64,000 nt of DNA from Pelomonas sp. Root405 (lineage in GTDB: Bacteria; Pseudomonadota; Gammaproteobacteria; Burkholderiales; Burkholderiaceae_C). The position numbers and the translations under genes were made by a program. Numbering within the stretch: the first letter of the stretch is position 1; the number at the start of each line of letters is the position of its first letter. The stretch covers positions 776,075-840,074 of the forward strand of contig NZ_LMDU01000001.1 of assembly GCF_001425165.1 (NCBI RefSeq), read 5' to 3'. Below are positions 1-14,006 of this stretch, one piece after another. Under the pieces are notes generated by a model. The model did not search any database. It had not been told where the DNA came from and was given only the letters and a program-made list of their open reading frames with translations.

Positions 1-1
1 C

Positions 2-1723
2 GCACCTCAGCAACTGCGGGACATCGACTTCCGTCGCGGCGCCGACGGTGCCGGCCGAGTCGTCGTCAACTTGCCGAGCAACCAGGTCGGTGTTGACATC
101 CAGCAGCAAGGGCAAAACCTCGTCGTCGAGTTCTTGCGCTCCAGCCTGCCCGAGAACCTGCGTCGCAGGATCGACGTCGTGGACTTCGGTACGCCGGTGC
201 AGATGATCACAACCACCCAGACGGGTGATCGTGTACGCATGGTCGTGCAGCCGAGCGGCAGCTGGGAGCACAGCGCCTACCAAAGCGACAACCAGTTTGT
301 GCTGGAAGTGCGGCCGTTGAAGGTCGACCCCAACAAGTTGACCCAAGGGCCTGGCTATGCCGGCGACAAGCTGTCGCTGAACTTCCAGAACATCGAGGTT
401 CGGGCGCTGCTGCAAGTCATTGCCGACTTCACGAACTTCAACGTCGTCACCAGCGACACCGTGACCGGCAGCGTTACGCTTCGCCTGAAGGACGTTCCCT
501 GGGACCAGGCGCTGGACATCATCATGCAGGCCAAGGGCCTGGGGCTGAAGAAGTCCGGCAACGTGCTGTGGATTGCGCCGAAGGAAGAGTTGGCGGCCAA
601 GGAAAAGCTCGACCTGGAAGCGAAGGCGGCCATTGCTCAGCTGGAGCCGCTGCGCACCCAGTCGTTCCAGCTCAACTATGTGAAGTCAGAGGACATCGCC
701 AAGGGCCTGACCGGCCAGGGCACGACCTCGGGCAGCGGTGGTGGCAGCAGTGGCGGCAGCGGCGGCGGTTCGGGCACGAAGATCCTGTCGCCGCGCGGCA
801 GCGTCATCTTCGAGCCGCGCACCAACCAGCTTTTCGTGTCCGACATCCCGAGCAAGCTCGAAGAGATCCAGGCCATGATCGCCAAGATCGACATCCCGGT
901 GCGGCAGGTGTTGATCGAAGCCCGCATCGTCGAGGCCAATGACCGCTTCGGCCGGGCACTCGGCCTCAAGCTCGGCGTCAACGACCTGCGCGGGCAGCAG
1001 GGCGGCATCCCCGGCTACTCGGTCGGTGGCGGCAACTATGTGACGGTTGGCGGCAACTACAACGGCGTCGGTTCGCAGACCAACCAGGGTGTGGCGTCGA
1101 ACTACAACAACACGCAGTTCGTCAACCTGCCGGCTAACACTTCGTCTGACAGCTTCTCCGGCGCCGTCGCACAGACCATTGCGCTGTCGCTCTTCAGCGC
1201 CACGGCCAACCGCTTCCTGAACCTGGAGCTTTCGGCGCTTGAGTCCGATGGCAAGGGCAAGGTGGTCTCCAGCCCGCGCATCATCACGGCGGACCAAGTC
1301 AAGGCCGTCATCGAGCAGGGTGAGGAGCTGCCTTATCAGGTAGCAACAGCCAGCGGCGCGACGTCCATCGCCTTCCGCAAGGCCAATCTCAAGCTTGAGG
1401 TCACGCCGCAGATCACGCCTGAGGGCAGCGTCATCCTGAACGTCGACGTCAACAAGGACAGCCGCGGCACCTTGACGCCCCAGGGCTATGCCATCAACAC
1501 CAAGCATGCCCAGACGCAGGTGCTGGTCGAGAACGGCGGCACTGTGGTCATCGGCGGCATCTACACGCAGGACGAGGGCGAGACCATCAACAAGGTGCCG
1601 GTCCTGGGCGATGTGCCTTATCTGGGCAACTTGTTCAAGAACAAGACCCGTACGACTTCCAAGACCGAGCTGTTGATCTTCCTGACACCCAAGGTGGTCA
1701 GCGAGCGGGCGACGGTGCGTTGA
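2..1723 (+). CDS. pilQ: Type IV pilus secretin PilQ (5' truncated by window edge)
   Basis: Outer-membrane secretin through which the type IV pilus leaves the cell. The reading frame is open from base 2, so the signal peptide and N-terminus lie outside the window. An AMIN-like domain is seen at about nt 2-325, an STN/N0-like domain at about 370-560, an N1-like domain at about 640-900 carrying a Gly/Ser-rich linker (nt 733-777), then the secretin domain to the end. The hallmark VPVLGDVPYLGNLFK lies at nt 1595-1639. The following aroK-aroB is the usual betaproteobacterial neighbour of pilMNOPQ. Identity is secure; only the length is unknown. Confidence 0.96.
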   Translation, partial: APQQLRDIDFRRGADGAGRVVVNLPSNQVGVDIQQQGQNLVVEFLRSSLPENLRRRIDVVDFGTPVQMITTTQTGDRVRMVVQPSGSWEHSAYQSDNQFVLEVRPLKVDPNKLTQGPGYAGDKLSLNFQNIEVRALLQVIADFTNFNVVTSDTVTGSVTLRLKDVPWDQALDIIMQAKGLGLKKSGNVLWIAPKEELAAKEKLDLEAKAAIAQLEPLRTQSFQLNYVKSEDIAKGLTGQGTTSGSGGGSSGGSGGGSGTKILSPRGSVIFEPRTNQLFVSDIPSKLEEIQAMIAKIDIPVRQVLIEARIVEANDRFGRALGLKLGVNDLRGQQGGIPGYSVGGGNYVTVGGNYNGVGSQTNQGVASNYNNTQFVNLPANTSSDSFSGAVAQTIALSLFSATANRFLNLELSALESDGKGKVVSSPRIITADQVKAVIEQGEELPYQVATASGATSIAFRKANLKLEVTPQITPEGSVILNVDVNKDSRGTLTPQGYAINTKHAQTQVLVENGGTVVIGGIYTQDEGETINKVPVLGDVPYLGNLFKNKTRTTSKTELLIFLTPKVVSERATVR

Positions 1724-1778
1724 GATTCCTGAACAGATGATGTGGCGGCTGCGTTAGCTGCACACGGGAGTGATCCGA

Positions 1779-3956
1779 ATGATGAAGTTTGATGCTTGGC
1801 GCCGTGGCGCGATTCGTGCGCTTGTTGGTGGTGTAGTTGTTGGAGTGCTGACAGCGTGCGGCGGTGGTGGTGGCGATGCCGGCACGCCGGTCGTTGGCCC
1901 CGGTACTGGGGCGTCAAGCCCATCTGGCGCGGCCAGTGCGGTGGCGTCCGATCTGGTCGTCGTGCTTAGCAAGAACACCCTGACGAATTCCGGATCTGAC
2001 TCTGTTACGGCGACGGTCACGTCAATAGATGCGAATCGCGTCGCCGTCGGTGGTGTGCCGGTCAGCTTTGGCGTGAACGCAAATGCCTTGGTGACGCCTG
2101 CGGCTAACGCCACAAACGCGCAAACCGGTGTGTTGACGGCAATCATCACACAGGGATCTGACACTTCCGCTAGGCCCGTGACTCTGACGGTCACCTCCGG
2201 AGCCGTTTCGCGCGCCGTGACGTTTAACGTCGTCCAGAATTCGTCACCGACAAATCCCCAGGCCAATGACCTTACGCTGACGCTGAGCGCAACCAACATC
2301 GACAACTCCGGCAGCCGGACGGTCGTCGCTACTGCAACCGCAGTGGACGCGAACAGAAACGCTTTGCAGGGCATCCCTGTCCAATTGTCTGTGTCAGACG
2401 CGAGTGCCTTTCTTGTAGCGCCTTCCAACCAAACCAATGCTAACGGTCAAGTAACGGGTACGGTCAGCATTGGCCAGGACCGCTCGAACCGTCCTATCAC
2501 CATCGTCGCGACGAGTGGCACATTGACGCGGACGGCTGCCTTCCAGGTCACGGGTGCGCGCTTCTCTCAGGCTAGTCCTGTGCCCGCCGTTGCAGCCGTC
2601 GGCTCAACGGGTACTGTGCAATACACGCTGACTGATGTGAACAGCAACCCGATGACGGGCGTGCCTATCAGCGTCTCTGGCGAAGGCGTCACTAGTCGTA
2701 CAGGCAACACGGACCTGAATGGGGGCTACAAGTTTGAGTACGTCACGCCCAACGCACCCGGCACCAGTCTGACGATCAAGGCTTCTGCAGGCGGCGTTGA
2801 GTCCACCGTCACGATACCCATTCCGGGAGGCGGAAGCACGACCGTGCCGGTTGCAACAAACCCCGCTGCCACGGCGTTAAACCTTTCGGCCGATGTGGTT
2901 GCCGTTAACACGGCAAACACTAGCAACCAGGTAACGGTCAACGCGTTTTTCCGTGATGGCAGCAATGCGCCCATCCCGAACATTCGTGTGCTGTTCAGGG
3001 TTGTAGGTGACAACGGAACCGGCGCTATCAGTTCAGGCAGTAACACGGTCCTTTCCGATACCTCTGGTACAGCCTCGACAACGTACGCCCCTGGCGGTGT
3101 GAGCAGCCCCACGAACGGCGTGACGATCCAGGCCTGCTGGAAGACGACCGATTTTGCTCCGACCGACTCTGCCACCAATTGCGCAGGTGCGGGCGGCCAA
3201 TTGCTGTCGACCACTTTGACGATCGTTTCGAATCCAGTGTCGATCTCGATTGGTACAGACAACACGATCAGCAACGGTCCTTCCGGTTTGACCTACCTCA
3301 AGAAGTATGTCGTTCTTGTTGTCGACTCTGCAGGCAATCCGAAGGCCGATGTACAGATCACCCCATCGTTGGATCTTGGTAGTAATCTGAAAGGGTTCTG
3401 GCAATACAACCGGGGTGCAACGCGCTGGGAGCGAGCGCCCCGCGGTGACTATGCTGCCCTTTTCTCTAGCACGGCAACGTTGGGTGAACTGAATGCAATT
3501 TGCCCGAATGAAGATCTGAATCGCAATGGAGTCATTGACGGGGGCGAAGATATCAACGGTAACAAGCAGTTGGATCCTCGCAAGTCCGACGTCGCAATCA
3601 CGCTCGTTGGAGCTACGAAGACTGATGCAAACGGGGTCGCGGTACTCCAATTGGAATACCCTAAGAGTTTGGGTAGTTGGGTGAGCTTCAAGATCACGGT
3701 CACTGCCGCAGGCGTCGTAAGCCCGCCGGCCTACTACCCCATTGGTGTGCCGGTGCTGCTACCGTCGCGGTCGTATGCAAGTCTTGTGGCTCAAGCGGTG
3801 GCAGCGGTCCCACCTACGTACGCGAATGTCGTGGTGAACTACGTTTACACCTATGCGGAACTGCCTGTTGCTGCAAGCGATCTCACTTCGGAGACGGCCC
3901 CTCCTTTCGTGATCAGTCCTTATGGCAGTTCAGGCAGTTGCACTGACCCGAGGTGA
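1779..3956 (+). CDS. Ig-like repeat lipoprotein of unknown role
   Basis: A 725-residue predicted lipoprotein. The N-terminus is basic, then hydrophobic, ending in lipobox LTAC (Cys27) and a Gly run. At least four bacterial Ig-like (invasin/Big-type) units follow, at roughly residues 58-155, 165-262, 263-360 and 365-490; units 1 and 2 are clearly duplicates (TLTNSGSDSVTATV versus NIDNSGSRTVVAT). Residues 578-599 hold an Asp/Asn-rich stretch (EDLNRNGVIDGGEDINGN) that looks like two Ca-binding loops. ATG 1779 is chosen for GGGAG at 1765-1769; GTG 1770 is an in-frame alternative. It sits between pilQ and aroK and overlaps the aroK start. Codon use appears more A/T-rich than its neighbours, suggesting transfer or relaxed selection. 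A link to the pilus is inferred from position only. Confidence 0.8.
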   Translation: MMKFDAWRRGAIRALVGGVVVGVLTACGGGGGDAGTPVVGPGTGASSPSGAASAVASDLVVVLSKNTLTNSGSDSVTATVTSIDANRVAVGGVPVSFGVNANALVTPAANATNAQTGVLTAIITQGSDTSARPVTLTVTSGAVSRAVTFNVVQNSSPTNPQANDLTLTLSATNIDNSGSRTVVATATAVDANRNALQGIPVQLSVSDASAFLVAPSNQTNANGQVTGTVSIGQDRSNRPITIVATSGTLTRTAAFQVTGARFSQASPVPAVAAVGSTGTVQYTLTDVNSNPMTGVPISVSGEGVTSRTGNTDLNGGYKFEYVTPNAPGTSLTIKASAGGVESTVTIPIPGGGSTTVPVATNPAATALNLSADVVAVNTANTSNQVTVNAFFRDGSNAPIPNIRVLFRVVGDNGTGAISSGSNTVLSDTSGTASTTYAPGGVSSPTNGVTIQACWKTTDFAPTDSATNCAGAGGQLLSTTLTIVSNPVSISIGTDNTISNGPSGLTYLKKYVVLVVDSAGNPKADVQITPSLDLGSNLKGFWQYNRGATRWERAPRGDYAALFSSTATLGELNAICPNEDLNRNGVIDGGEDINGNKQLDPRKSDVAITLVGATKTDANGVAVLQLEYPKSLGSWVSFKITVTAAGVVSPPAYYPIGVPVLLPSRSYASLVAQAVAAVPPTYANVVVNYVYTYAELPVAASDLTSETAPPFVISPYGSSGSCTDPR

Positions 3957-4515
3957 AGTGATCGCCCTCGTCGGCATGCCCGGCGGTGGCAAGTCCACCG
4001 TCGGTAAACAACTGGCACGCCAAATCGGCGTGCCTTTTGTCGATTCGGACCACGAGATCGAGCTGCGCATTGGCGGCAGCATCAAGCAGTTCTTCGAGCG
4101 GCATGGGGAGGAAGCCTTCCGGGACGTGGAAACCGAAGTCATCGCCGACTTGATCGCCCGTTCCGGCGACCGTGTGCTGGCCACCGGCGGTGGGGCGGTG
4201 TTGCGCGAGCGAAATCGGGAACTGCTCCATGAGGGCGCGACGGTGCTTTACCTGCGCTCCACGCCCGAAGACCTGTTCCGCCGACTTCGTCACGACACGA
4301 CGCGGCCCTTGCTGCAGGTGCGCGACCCGCTGGCCAAGTTGCGCGAACTGCACCACCAGCGAGACCCGCTGTACCGACGCTGCGCGCATTACGTGCTCGA
4401 AAGCGCCAGGCCGTCCGTGCATGCCCTCGTCAACATGGCCTTGATGCAGTTGGAGCTGGCCGGGCTGCTTGACCCAACCCGGGTGGCCGCGACCGTCGGC
4501 GCCGAGCCGCTTTGA
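3922..4515 (+). CDS. aroK: Shikimate kinase
   Basis: Phosphorylates shikimate with ATP in the chorismate pathway (cytoplasm). The P-loop GMPGGGKST is at residues 18-26, the shikimate-binding DSD at 41-43, the GGG substrate loop in LATGGGAVL, and the Arg-rich LID around RPLLQVRDP. Start at ATG 3922 gives 197 residues and overlaps the preceding lipoprotein gene by 35 nt. GTG 3958, with GAGG just upstream and giving 185 residues, is closer to the family's usual length and may be the true start. It is followed by aroB, as in most betaproteobacteria. Confidence 0.95.
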   Translation: MAVQAVALTRGEVIALVGMPGGGKSTVGKQLARQIGVPFVDSDHEIELRIGGSIKQFFERHGEEAFRDVETEVIADLIARSGDRVLATGGGAVLRERNRELLHEGATVLYLRSTPEDLFRRLRHDTTRPLLQVRDPLAKLRELHHQRDPLYRRCAHYVLESARPSVHALVNMALMQLELAGLLDPTRVAATVGAEPL

Positions 4516-4565
4516 TGCACGCTTGAGCGGGCGTGGGCGGCGGGGCGCCTCATACACTTGGCCGC

Positions 4566-5660
4566 ATGCCTGCCACTGATACCGTCCGCATCCGCCTTCC
4601 CGACGACCGCAACTACGAGATTCGCATCGGCTCCGGCCTGCTCGACGAGGCCGCAAGCTGGCAGGGCCTGCCCAAGGCGGCGGCGGCTGTCATTGTCAGC
4701 AACGATACCGTCGCGCCGCTTTACGCCGCGCGCCTGCGGGAGCGCCTGCAGGGCGTCTATGCTCGTGTCGACCTCGTCGCGCTGCCCGATGGCGAGGAGC
4801 ACAAGGACTGGGCCAGCCTCAACCGCATCTGCGACCACCTGTTGGGCGAGGCGCTGGACCGCAAGACGGTGTTGTTTGCCCTCGGTGGCGGCGTCATCGG
4901 TGACATGACGGGTTTCGCTGCCGCCATCTATATGCGCGGTGTGCCCTTCGTGCAGGTGCCGACGACGCTGCTGGCCCAGGTCGATTCATCGGTCGGGGGC
5001 AAGACGGCCATCAACCATCCGCTCGGCAAGAACATGCTCGGCGCCTTCTACCAGCCGGAACGTGTCATCGCTGACCTCGACGTGCTGGACAGCCTGCCGG
5101 ATCGCGAGTTGCGCGCCGGTCTCGCCGAGGTGATCAAGTACGGCCCGATTGCCGATGCCGGTTTCCTGTGCTGGATCGAGGACAACCTGGATGCGCTGCT
5201 TGCCCGCGACAAGGCAGTCCTGGGCTATGCCGTGCGGCGCAGCTGCGAAATCAAGGCCGACGTGGTCGGCCAGGACGAGAGGGAGCAGGGCCTGCGCGCC
5301 ATCCTGAACTTCGGCCACACGGTCGGTCATGCCATCGAGGCCGGCCTTGGCTATGGCAAATGGCTGCACGGTGAGGCGGTCGCCTGCGGCATGGTGCTTG
5401 CCGCCGACCTGTCCGCGCGCATGGGCTTGACGCCAGCGGCTTTCGTCGACCGTTTGCGGGTGCTGATCGAACGCGCCGGCCTGCCGGTGCAGCCGCCCAA
5501 GCTCGGCACCGAGCGCTATCTGCAACTGATGCGCGTCGACAAGAAGGCTGAGTCCGGGGCCATCCGCTTTGTGCTCATAGAGTCGCTGGGCCAGGCCGGC
5601 CTGCATGCCGTGCCCGACGCGGTTATTGCAGACATGCTGGCGGCCCACGGAGCAGCCTGA
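4566..5660 (+). CDS. aroB: 3-dehydroquinate synthase
   Basis: NAD- and metal-dependent cyclisation of DAHP to 3-dehydroquinate, second step of the shikimate pathway. The product has 364 residues, the normal length. NAD-binding [30 protein letters not shown] and the metal-ligand region [11 protein letters not shown] plus HGEAVACGM are all present. ATG 4566 is chosen because family members begin close to the VRIRLPD strand; the open frame continues upstream to a GTG at 4533. The stop overlaps the dgt start by one base (TGATG), indicating translational coupling. Confidence 0.97.
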   Translation: MPATDTVRIRLPDDRNYEIRIGSGLLDEAASWQGLPKAAAAVIVSNDTVAPLYAARLRERLQGVYARVDLVALPDGEEHKDWASLNRICDHLLGEALDRKTVLFALGGGVIGDMTGFAAAIYMRGVPFVQVPTTLLAQVDSSVGGKTAINHPLGKNMLGAFYQPERVIADLDVLDSLPDRELRAGLAEVIKYGPIADAGFLCWIEDNLDALLARDKAVLGYAVRRSCEIKADVVGQDEREQGLRAILNFGHTVGHAIEAGLGYGKWLHGEAVACGMVLAADLSARMGLTPAAFVDRLRVLIERAGLPVQPPKLGTERYLQLMRVDKKAESGAIRFVLIESLGQAGLHAVPDAVIADMLAAHGAA

Positions 5661-6796
5661 TGTCACCCGTTTGCCCGGCCTATGCCGCGGACCCCGCGCG
5701 CAGCCGCGGCCGGCGGCTGCCCGAACCTGCAGCGCCGACGCGCAGCGAGTTCCAGCGCGACCGCGACCGCATCATCCACAGCACGGCGTTCCGGCGCCTG
5801 GTCTACAAGACCCAGGTCTTCCTGAACCATGAAGGCGACCTGTTCCGCACGCGGCTGACACATTCGCTGGAGGTGGCTCAGCTGGGCCGGTCCATCGCGC
5901 GCAGTCTCGGCCTGGATGAAGACTTGGTCGAAGCGGTCGCGCTGGCGCATGACCTCGGCCACACGCCTTTCGGTCACGCGGGTCAGGATGTGCTGGACGA
6001 TTGCATGCGTGGCCATGGCGGCTTCGAGCACAACCTGCAATCGCTGCGCGTGGTCGACCAGCTGGAGCAGCGCTACCCCGCTTTCGACGGCCTCAACCTC
6101 TGCTTCGAAACCCGCGAAGGCATCCTCAAGCATTGCTCGCACCGCAATGCCGAGATCCTCGAAGCAGGCGAGCCCGGCGGCGTTGCCACGCGCTTTCTGC
6201 ACGGCGGGCAGCCTAGCTTGGAGGCCCAGCTCTGCAACCTCGCCGACGAGGTGGCCTACAACGCGCATGACGTCGACGACGGGGTGCGATCCGGGCTGAT
6301 CGAGCTGGAGCAACTGCTGGAAGTGGAACTGGTGCGGCAGTATTGGCGCGCCGCGCTGGATGCCCACCCGCATCTGACCGGCAAGCGGCTCTTGTTCGAG
6401 ACGATCAGGCGCATGCTCTCGGCCCAGGTCTACGACATCATCGATTCAACGCGCGAGGCGCTGGCCGAGGCCAGGCCGGCCGACGGCAATGCCGTGCGCG
6501 GTGCCGAAAGGCCCTTGATTCGTTTCAGCGCTGACATGCGGGCGAAGAGCACGGCCCTCAAGCGCTTCCTCTTCGCCAACCTCTACCGTCATGCCCAGGT
6601 GCAGTCGACCCGCGCCCGTGCCGAGCAGGTGCTGCGCGATCTGTTCGCGGCCTATTCTTCCGACCCTGCGCAAATGCCATCCGACTTCGCGGAGCGCGCC
6701 GACCGGGAGCGCGCCTGCGCTGACTACATCGCCGGCATGACGGATCGATTTGCTATCCGCGAGCATCACCGCCTGACCGGGTTGAGCCTCTTCTGA
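5660..6796 (+). CDS. dgt: dGTP triphosphohydrolase-like HD protein
   Basis: HD-superfamily deoxyguanosinetriphosphate triphosphohydrolase, which hydrolyses dNTPs to nucleoside and triphosphate and affects dNTP pool balance. The 378-residue protein shows the N-terminal DRDRIIHSTAFRRLVYKTQV typical of the family and the metal-binding series THSLEV...ALAHDLGHTPFGHAG. The length fits the shorter dgt subfamily (type 2) rather than the E. coli enzyme of about 500 residues. Last gene of the pilQ-aroK-aroB-dgt run; the next gene is a transposase. Confidence 0.93.
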   Translation: MSPVCPAYAADPARSRGRRLPEPAAPTRSEFQRDRDRIIHSTAFRRLVYKTQVFLNHEGDLFRTRLTHSLEVAQLGRSIARSLGLDEDLVEAVALAHDLGHTPFGHAGQDVLDDCMRGHGGFEHNLQSLRVVDQLEQRYPAFDGLNLCFETREGILKHCSHRNAEILEAGEPGGVATRFLHGGQPSLEAQLCNLADEVAYNAHDVDDGVRSGLIELEQLLEVELVRQYWRAALDAHPHLTGKRLLFETIRRMLSAQVYDIIDSTREALAEARPADGNAVRGAERPLIRFSADMRAKSTALKRFLFANLYRHAQVQSTRARAEQVLRDLFAAYSSDPAQMPSDFAERADRERACADYIAGMTDRFAIREHHRLTGLSLF

Positions 6797-6800
6797 GCTT

Positions 6801-6820
6801 GAAAAGGGGTCGGAGTCGAT
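6801..6820. repeat. Left-end repeat copy of the REP-associated transposase unit
   Basis: The stretch GGGGTCGGAGTCGAT at 6806-6820 is an imperfect inverted match (12 of 15) to 7606-7620 on the far side of the transposase gene. It lies 10 nt after the dgt stop and 38 nt before the transposase ATG. Short repeats bounding a lone transposase gene are usual for RAYT units. The palindrome and tetranucleotide of classical REPs are not evident at this end. Confidence 0.6.
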
Positions 6821-6857
6821 ATCCTGCTGACCTTCGGTTTGCCACCAAGGAACTGCC

Positions 6858-7562
6858 ATGGCTCGACTTCCTCGCTTGATCCTTTCGGGTCAGCCCCACC
6901 ATGTCGTCTTGCGCGGCAACAATCGCCAGGCGATCTTCTTCAGCGATCTTGATCGACAGCAGCTGCTGACGGTACTGGCCGATGTAGCCGCGCAATACAG
7001 CGTCGCCATCCATGCCTATGTGTTGATGGACAACCATTTCCATCTCCTGGTGACGCCCCCAGCTTCGGAAGCGCTGAGTCGGATGATGCAGGCTCTCGGC
7101 CGCCGCTACGTGGGGTGGTTCAACGCGAGGCATCAGCGTAGCGGCACCCTCTGGGAAGGGCGCTTCCGTGCCGGGCTCATCGAAGGCGAGCGGCACTTGC
7201 TGGCCTGCATGCGCTATATCGAACTCAATCCCGTGCGCGCCGGCCTTTGTGCAGAGCCGGCGCAATGGACATGGTCCAGTGCCGCCCACCATCTCGGCTT
7301 GGGCCGGCAAGCTTTAGTCACTGAACACGAGCGCTATTGGTCTTTGGGCAACACGCCTTTCGAACGCGAGCATGCCTACCGAGCCTTTACAGACCAGGGC
7401 GTCCCGGCAGATGAACAAGCTCTGTTTACGGAGTCGGTGCTGCGAGGGCGGCCCGTCGGGAGTGATGCATTCCTCAAACCGCTGGCGATTGATCACGGAC
7501 CTGTAGTGAACAAGCGACCACGGGGCCGCCCTCGCAAGCTCTCAGCGTCAAACGCCAATTGA
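6858..7562 (+). mobile_element. REP-associated tyrosine transposase (RAYT, Y1 family)
   Basis: A 234-residue single-strand DNA transposase of the IS200/IS605-related Y1 family, RAYT branch. The HUH motif is HFH at residues 60-62 (MDNHFHLLV), the probable catalytic Tyr is Y84 in GRRYVGWFN, and the family blocks GTLWEGRF (97-104) and YIELNPVRAG (120-129) are intact, so it looks functional. The C-terminus is basic (KRPRGRPRKL), AT-hook-like. Family members mobilise or process short palindromic REP sequences. It is inserted between dgt and gltB and bounded by related repeats. The start has a weak upstream AAGGA. Confidence 0.9.
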
Positions 7563-7627
7563 TCTGACCCTAATTTATTAGAACGGCTGTCTCTGTTCGA
7601 AAATAATTGACACTGACCCCACTTTAA
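7557..7627. repeat. Right-end repeats of the transposase unit (two imperfect direct copies)
   Basis: Two related copies of AATTGA..CTGACCC..(TTTA) occur at 7557-7577 and 7605-7627; the first contains the transposase stop codon. The second copy, read on the minus strand, gives GGGGTCAGTGTCAAT, the partner of the left-end repeat at 6806-6820. The A/T content is higher than the surrounding DNA. This is consistent with the boundary of a RAYT insertion. Confidence 0.6.
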
Positions 7628-7689
7628 TCAAGTTGCCGCCTTTGCTGCGCTGCAGTACGCTCCGCCCTGTTGTGTTCCAGGAGGGCGCC

Positions 7690-12456
<4,767 letters not shown>

Positions 12457-12467
12457 GGAGAGGGAGC

Positions 12468-13943
12468 ATGGGAAAAGTCACCGGCTTCATGGAGTACGAG
12501 CGCCTGGAAGAGGGCTACGAGCCCGTCCCCGCTCGCGTCAAGAACTACAAGGAATTCGTCATCGGCCTGAACGTCGAGCAGGCCAAGCAGCAGGGTGCGC
12601 GCTGCATGGACTGCGGCACGCCCTTCTGCAACAGCGGCTGCCCGGTCAACAACATCATTCCGGACTTCAACGACCTGGTCTACAAGGGCCGCCCGGAAGA
12701 CTGGCACAACGCCATCCGCGTGCTGCACAGCACCAACAACTTCCCCGAGTTCACCGGCCGCATCTGCCCCGCACCTTGCGAGGCGGCCTGCACGCTGAAC
12801 GTCAATGACGACGCGGTGGGCATCAAGTCCATCGAGCACGCCATCATCGACCGCGCCTGGGCCGAGGGCTGGGTGCAGCCGCAGCCGCCCAAGGTGAAGA
12901 CGGGCAAGAAAGTGGCGGTTGTCGGCGCCGGCCCCGCCGGGCTCGCCGCAGCGCAGCAGCTCGCCCGCGTCGGCCACAGCGTGACGGTGTTCGAGAAGAA
13001 CGACCGCGTCGGCGGCCTGCTGCGCTACGGCATCCCGGACTTCAAGATGGAGAAGTCCCACATCGACCGCCGCGTCGAGCAGATGAAGGCCGAGGGTGTC
13101 GAGTTCCGCACCGGCGTGCTGATCGGCTCGCTTCCTGAAGGCAGCAAGGTCACCAATTGGGCGAAGGAAACTATTCAAGCCGATGATCTGAAGGCCCAGT
13201 TCGATGCCGTCGTGCTGACCGGTGGCGCCGAGCAGTCGCGCGACCTGCCGGTGCCGGGCCGCGACCTCGCCGGCGTGCACTTCGCGATGGAGTTCCTGCC
13301 ACAGCAGAACAAGGTCAACGCCGGCGACAAGCTGAAGAACCAACTGCGTGCCGACGGCAAGCACGTCATCGTCATCGGCGGCGGCGACACCGGCAGCGAC
13401 TGCGTCGGCACCAGCAACCGCCACGGCGCCAAGAGCGTGACCCAGTTCGAGTTGCTGCCCCAGCCGCCCGAAGTGGAAGACCGCCCGATGACCTGGCCCT
13501 ACTGGCCGATCAAGCTGCGCACGTCGTCCAGCCACGAGGAGGGCTGCGAGCGCGAGTTCGCCATCGCCACCAAGGAGTTCGTTGGCGAGAAGGGCAAGCT
13601 GACCGGCGTCAAGACCGTGCGCCTGCAATGGCAGGGCGGCAAGATGATCGAGGTTGAGGGCAGCGAGCAGATCCTCAAGGCCGACCTGGCGCTGCTGGCA
13701 ATGGGCTTCGTGTCGCCGGCCGCGACGGTGCTGGAAGCCTTTGGCGTCGACAAGGACCAGCGCGGCAACGGCAAGGCGCCGACCGAAGGTGCGAACGCCT
13801 ACAAGACCAATGTCGACAAGGTGTTCGCCGCTGGCGACATCCGCCGCGGGCAGAGCCTGGTGGTCTGGGCGATTCGTGAGGGCCGGCAGGCGGCACGCGC
13901 GGTGGATGAGTACCTGATGGGCGTGACGACGCTGCCGCGCTGA
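12468..13943 (+). CDS. gltD: Glutamate synthase (NADPH) small subunit
   Basis: FAD- and Fe-S-containing beta subunit that passes electrons from NADPH to GltB. The 491-residue protein carries the N-terminal cysteine clusters C46, C49, C54, C58 and C100, C104, C108, an FAD dinucleotide fold ([17 protein letters not shown], near residue 150) and a second NADPH fold ([13 protein letters not shown], near 305). It starts 11 nt after gltB with a strong GAGGAGAGGGAG ribosome site. The pair ends at a bidirectional terminator. Confidence 0.98.
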   Translation: MGKVTGFMEYERLEEGYEPVPARVKNYKEFVIGLNVEQAKQQGARCMDCGTPFCNSGCPVNNIIPDFNDLVYKGRPEDWHNAIRVLHSTNNFPEFTGRICPAPCEAACTLNVNDDAVGIKSIEHAIIDRAWAEGWVQPQPPKVKTGKKVAVVGAGPAGLAAAQQLARVGHSVTVFEKNDRVGGLLRYGIPDFKMEKSHIDRRVEQMKAEGVEFRTGVLIGSLPEGSKVTNWAKETIQADDLKAQFDAVVLTGGAEQSRDLPVPGRDLAGVHFAMEFLPQQNKVNAGDKLKNQLRADGKHVIVIGGGDTGSDCVGTSNRHGAKSVTQFELLPQPPEVEDRPMTWPYWPIKLRTSSSHEEGCEREFAIATKEFVGEKGKLTGVKTVRLQWQGGKMIEVEGSEQILKADLALLAMGFVSPAATVLEAFGVDKDQRGNGKAPTEGANAYKTNVDKVFAAGDIRRGQSLVVWAIREGRQAARAVDEYLMGVTTLPR

Positions 13944-13965
13944 AAAGCATCGGTCCGAAAAGCAA

Positions 13966-13989
13966 CAAGGCCGCCCGAGGGCGGCCTTG
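13966..13989. terminator. Bidirectional intrinsic terminator between gltD and pilY1
   Basis: A 10-bp perfect stem (CAAGGCCGCC / GGCGGCCTTG) with a 4-nt loop. It is followed by TCTTT on the plus strand and by TTGCTTTT on the minus strand, so it can end both the gltBD transcript and the convergent minor-pilin operon. Confidence 0.85.
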
Positions 13990-14006
13990 TCTTTGAGGCT
14001 TTCGGC

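Noticed and set aside
733-777. Short-period GGC/AGC-rich run in pilQ as a tandem repeat locus
   Set aside because: It encodes an irregular Gly/Ser linker without a fixed DNA unit; ordinary for secretins.
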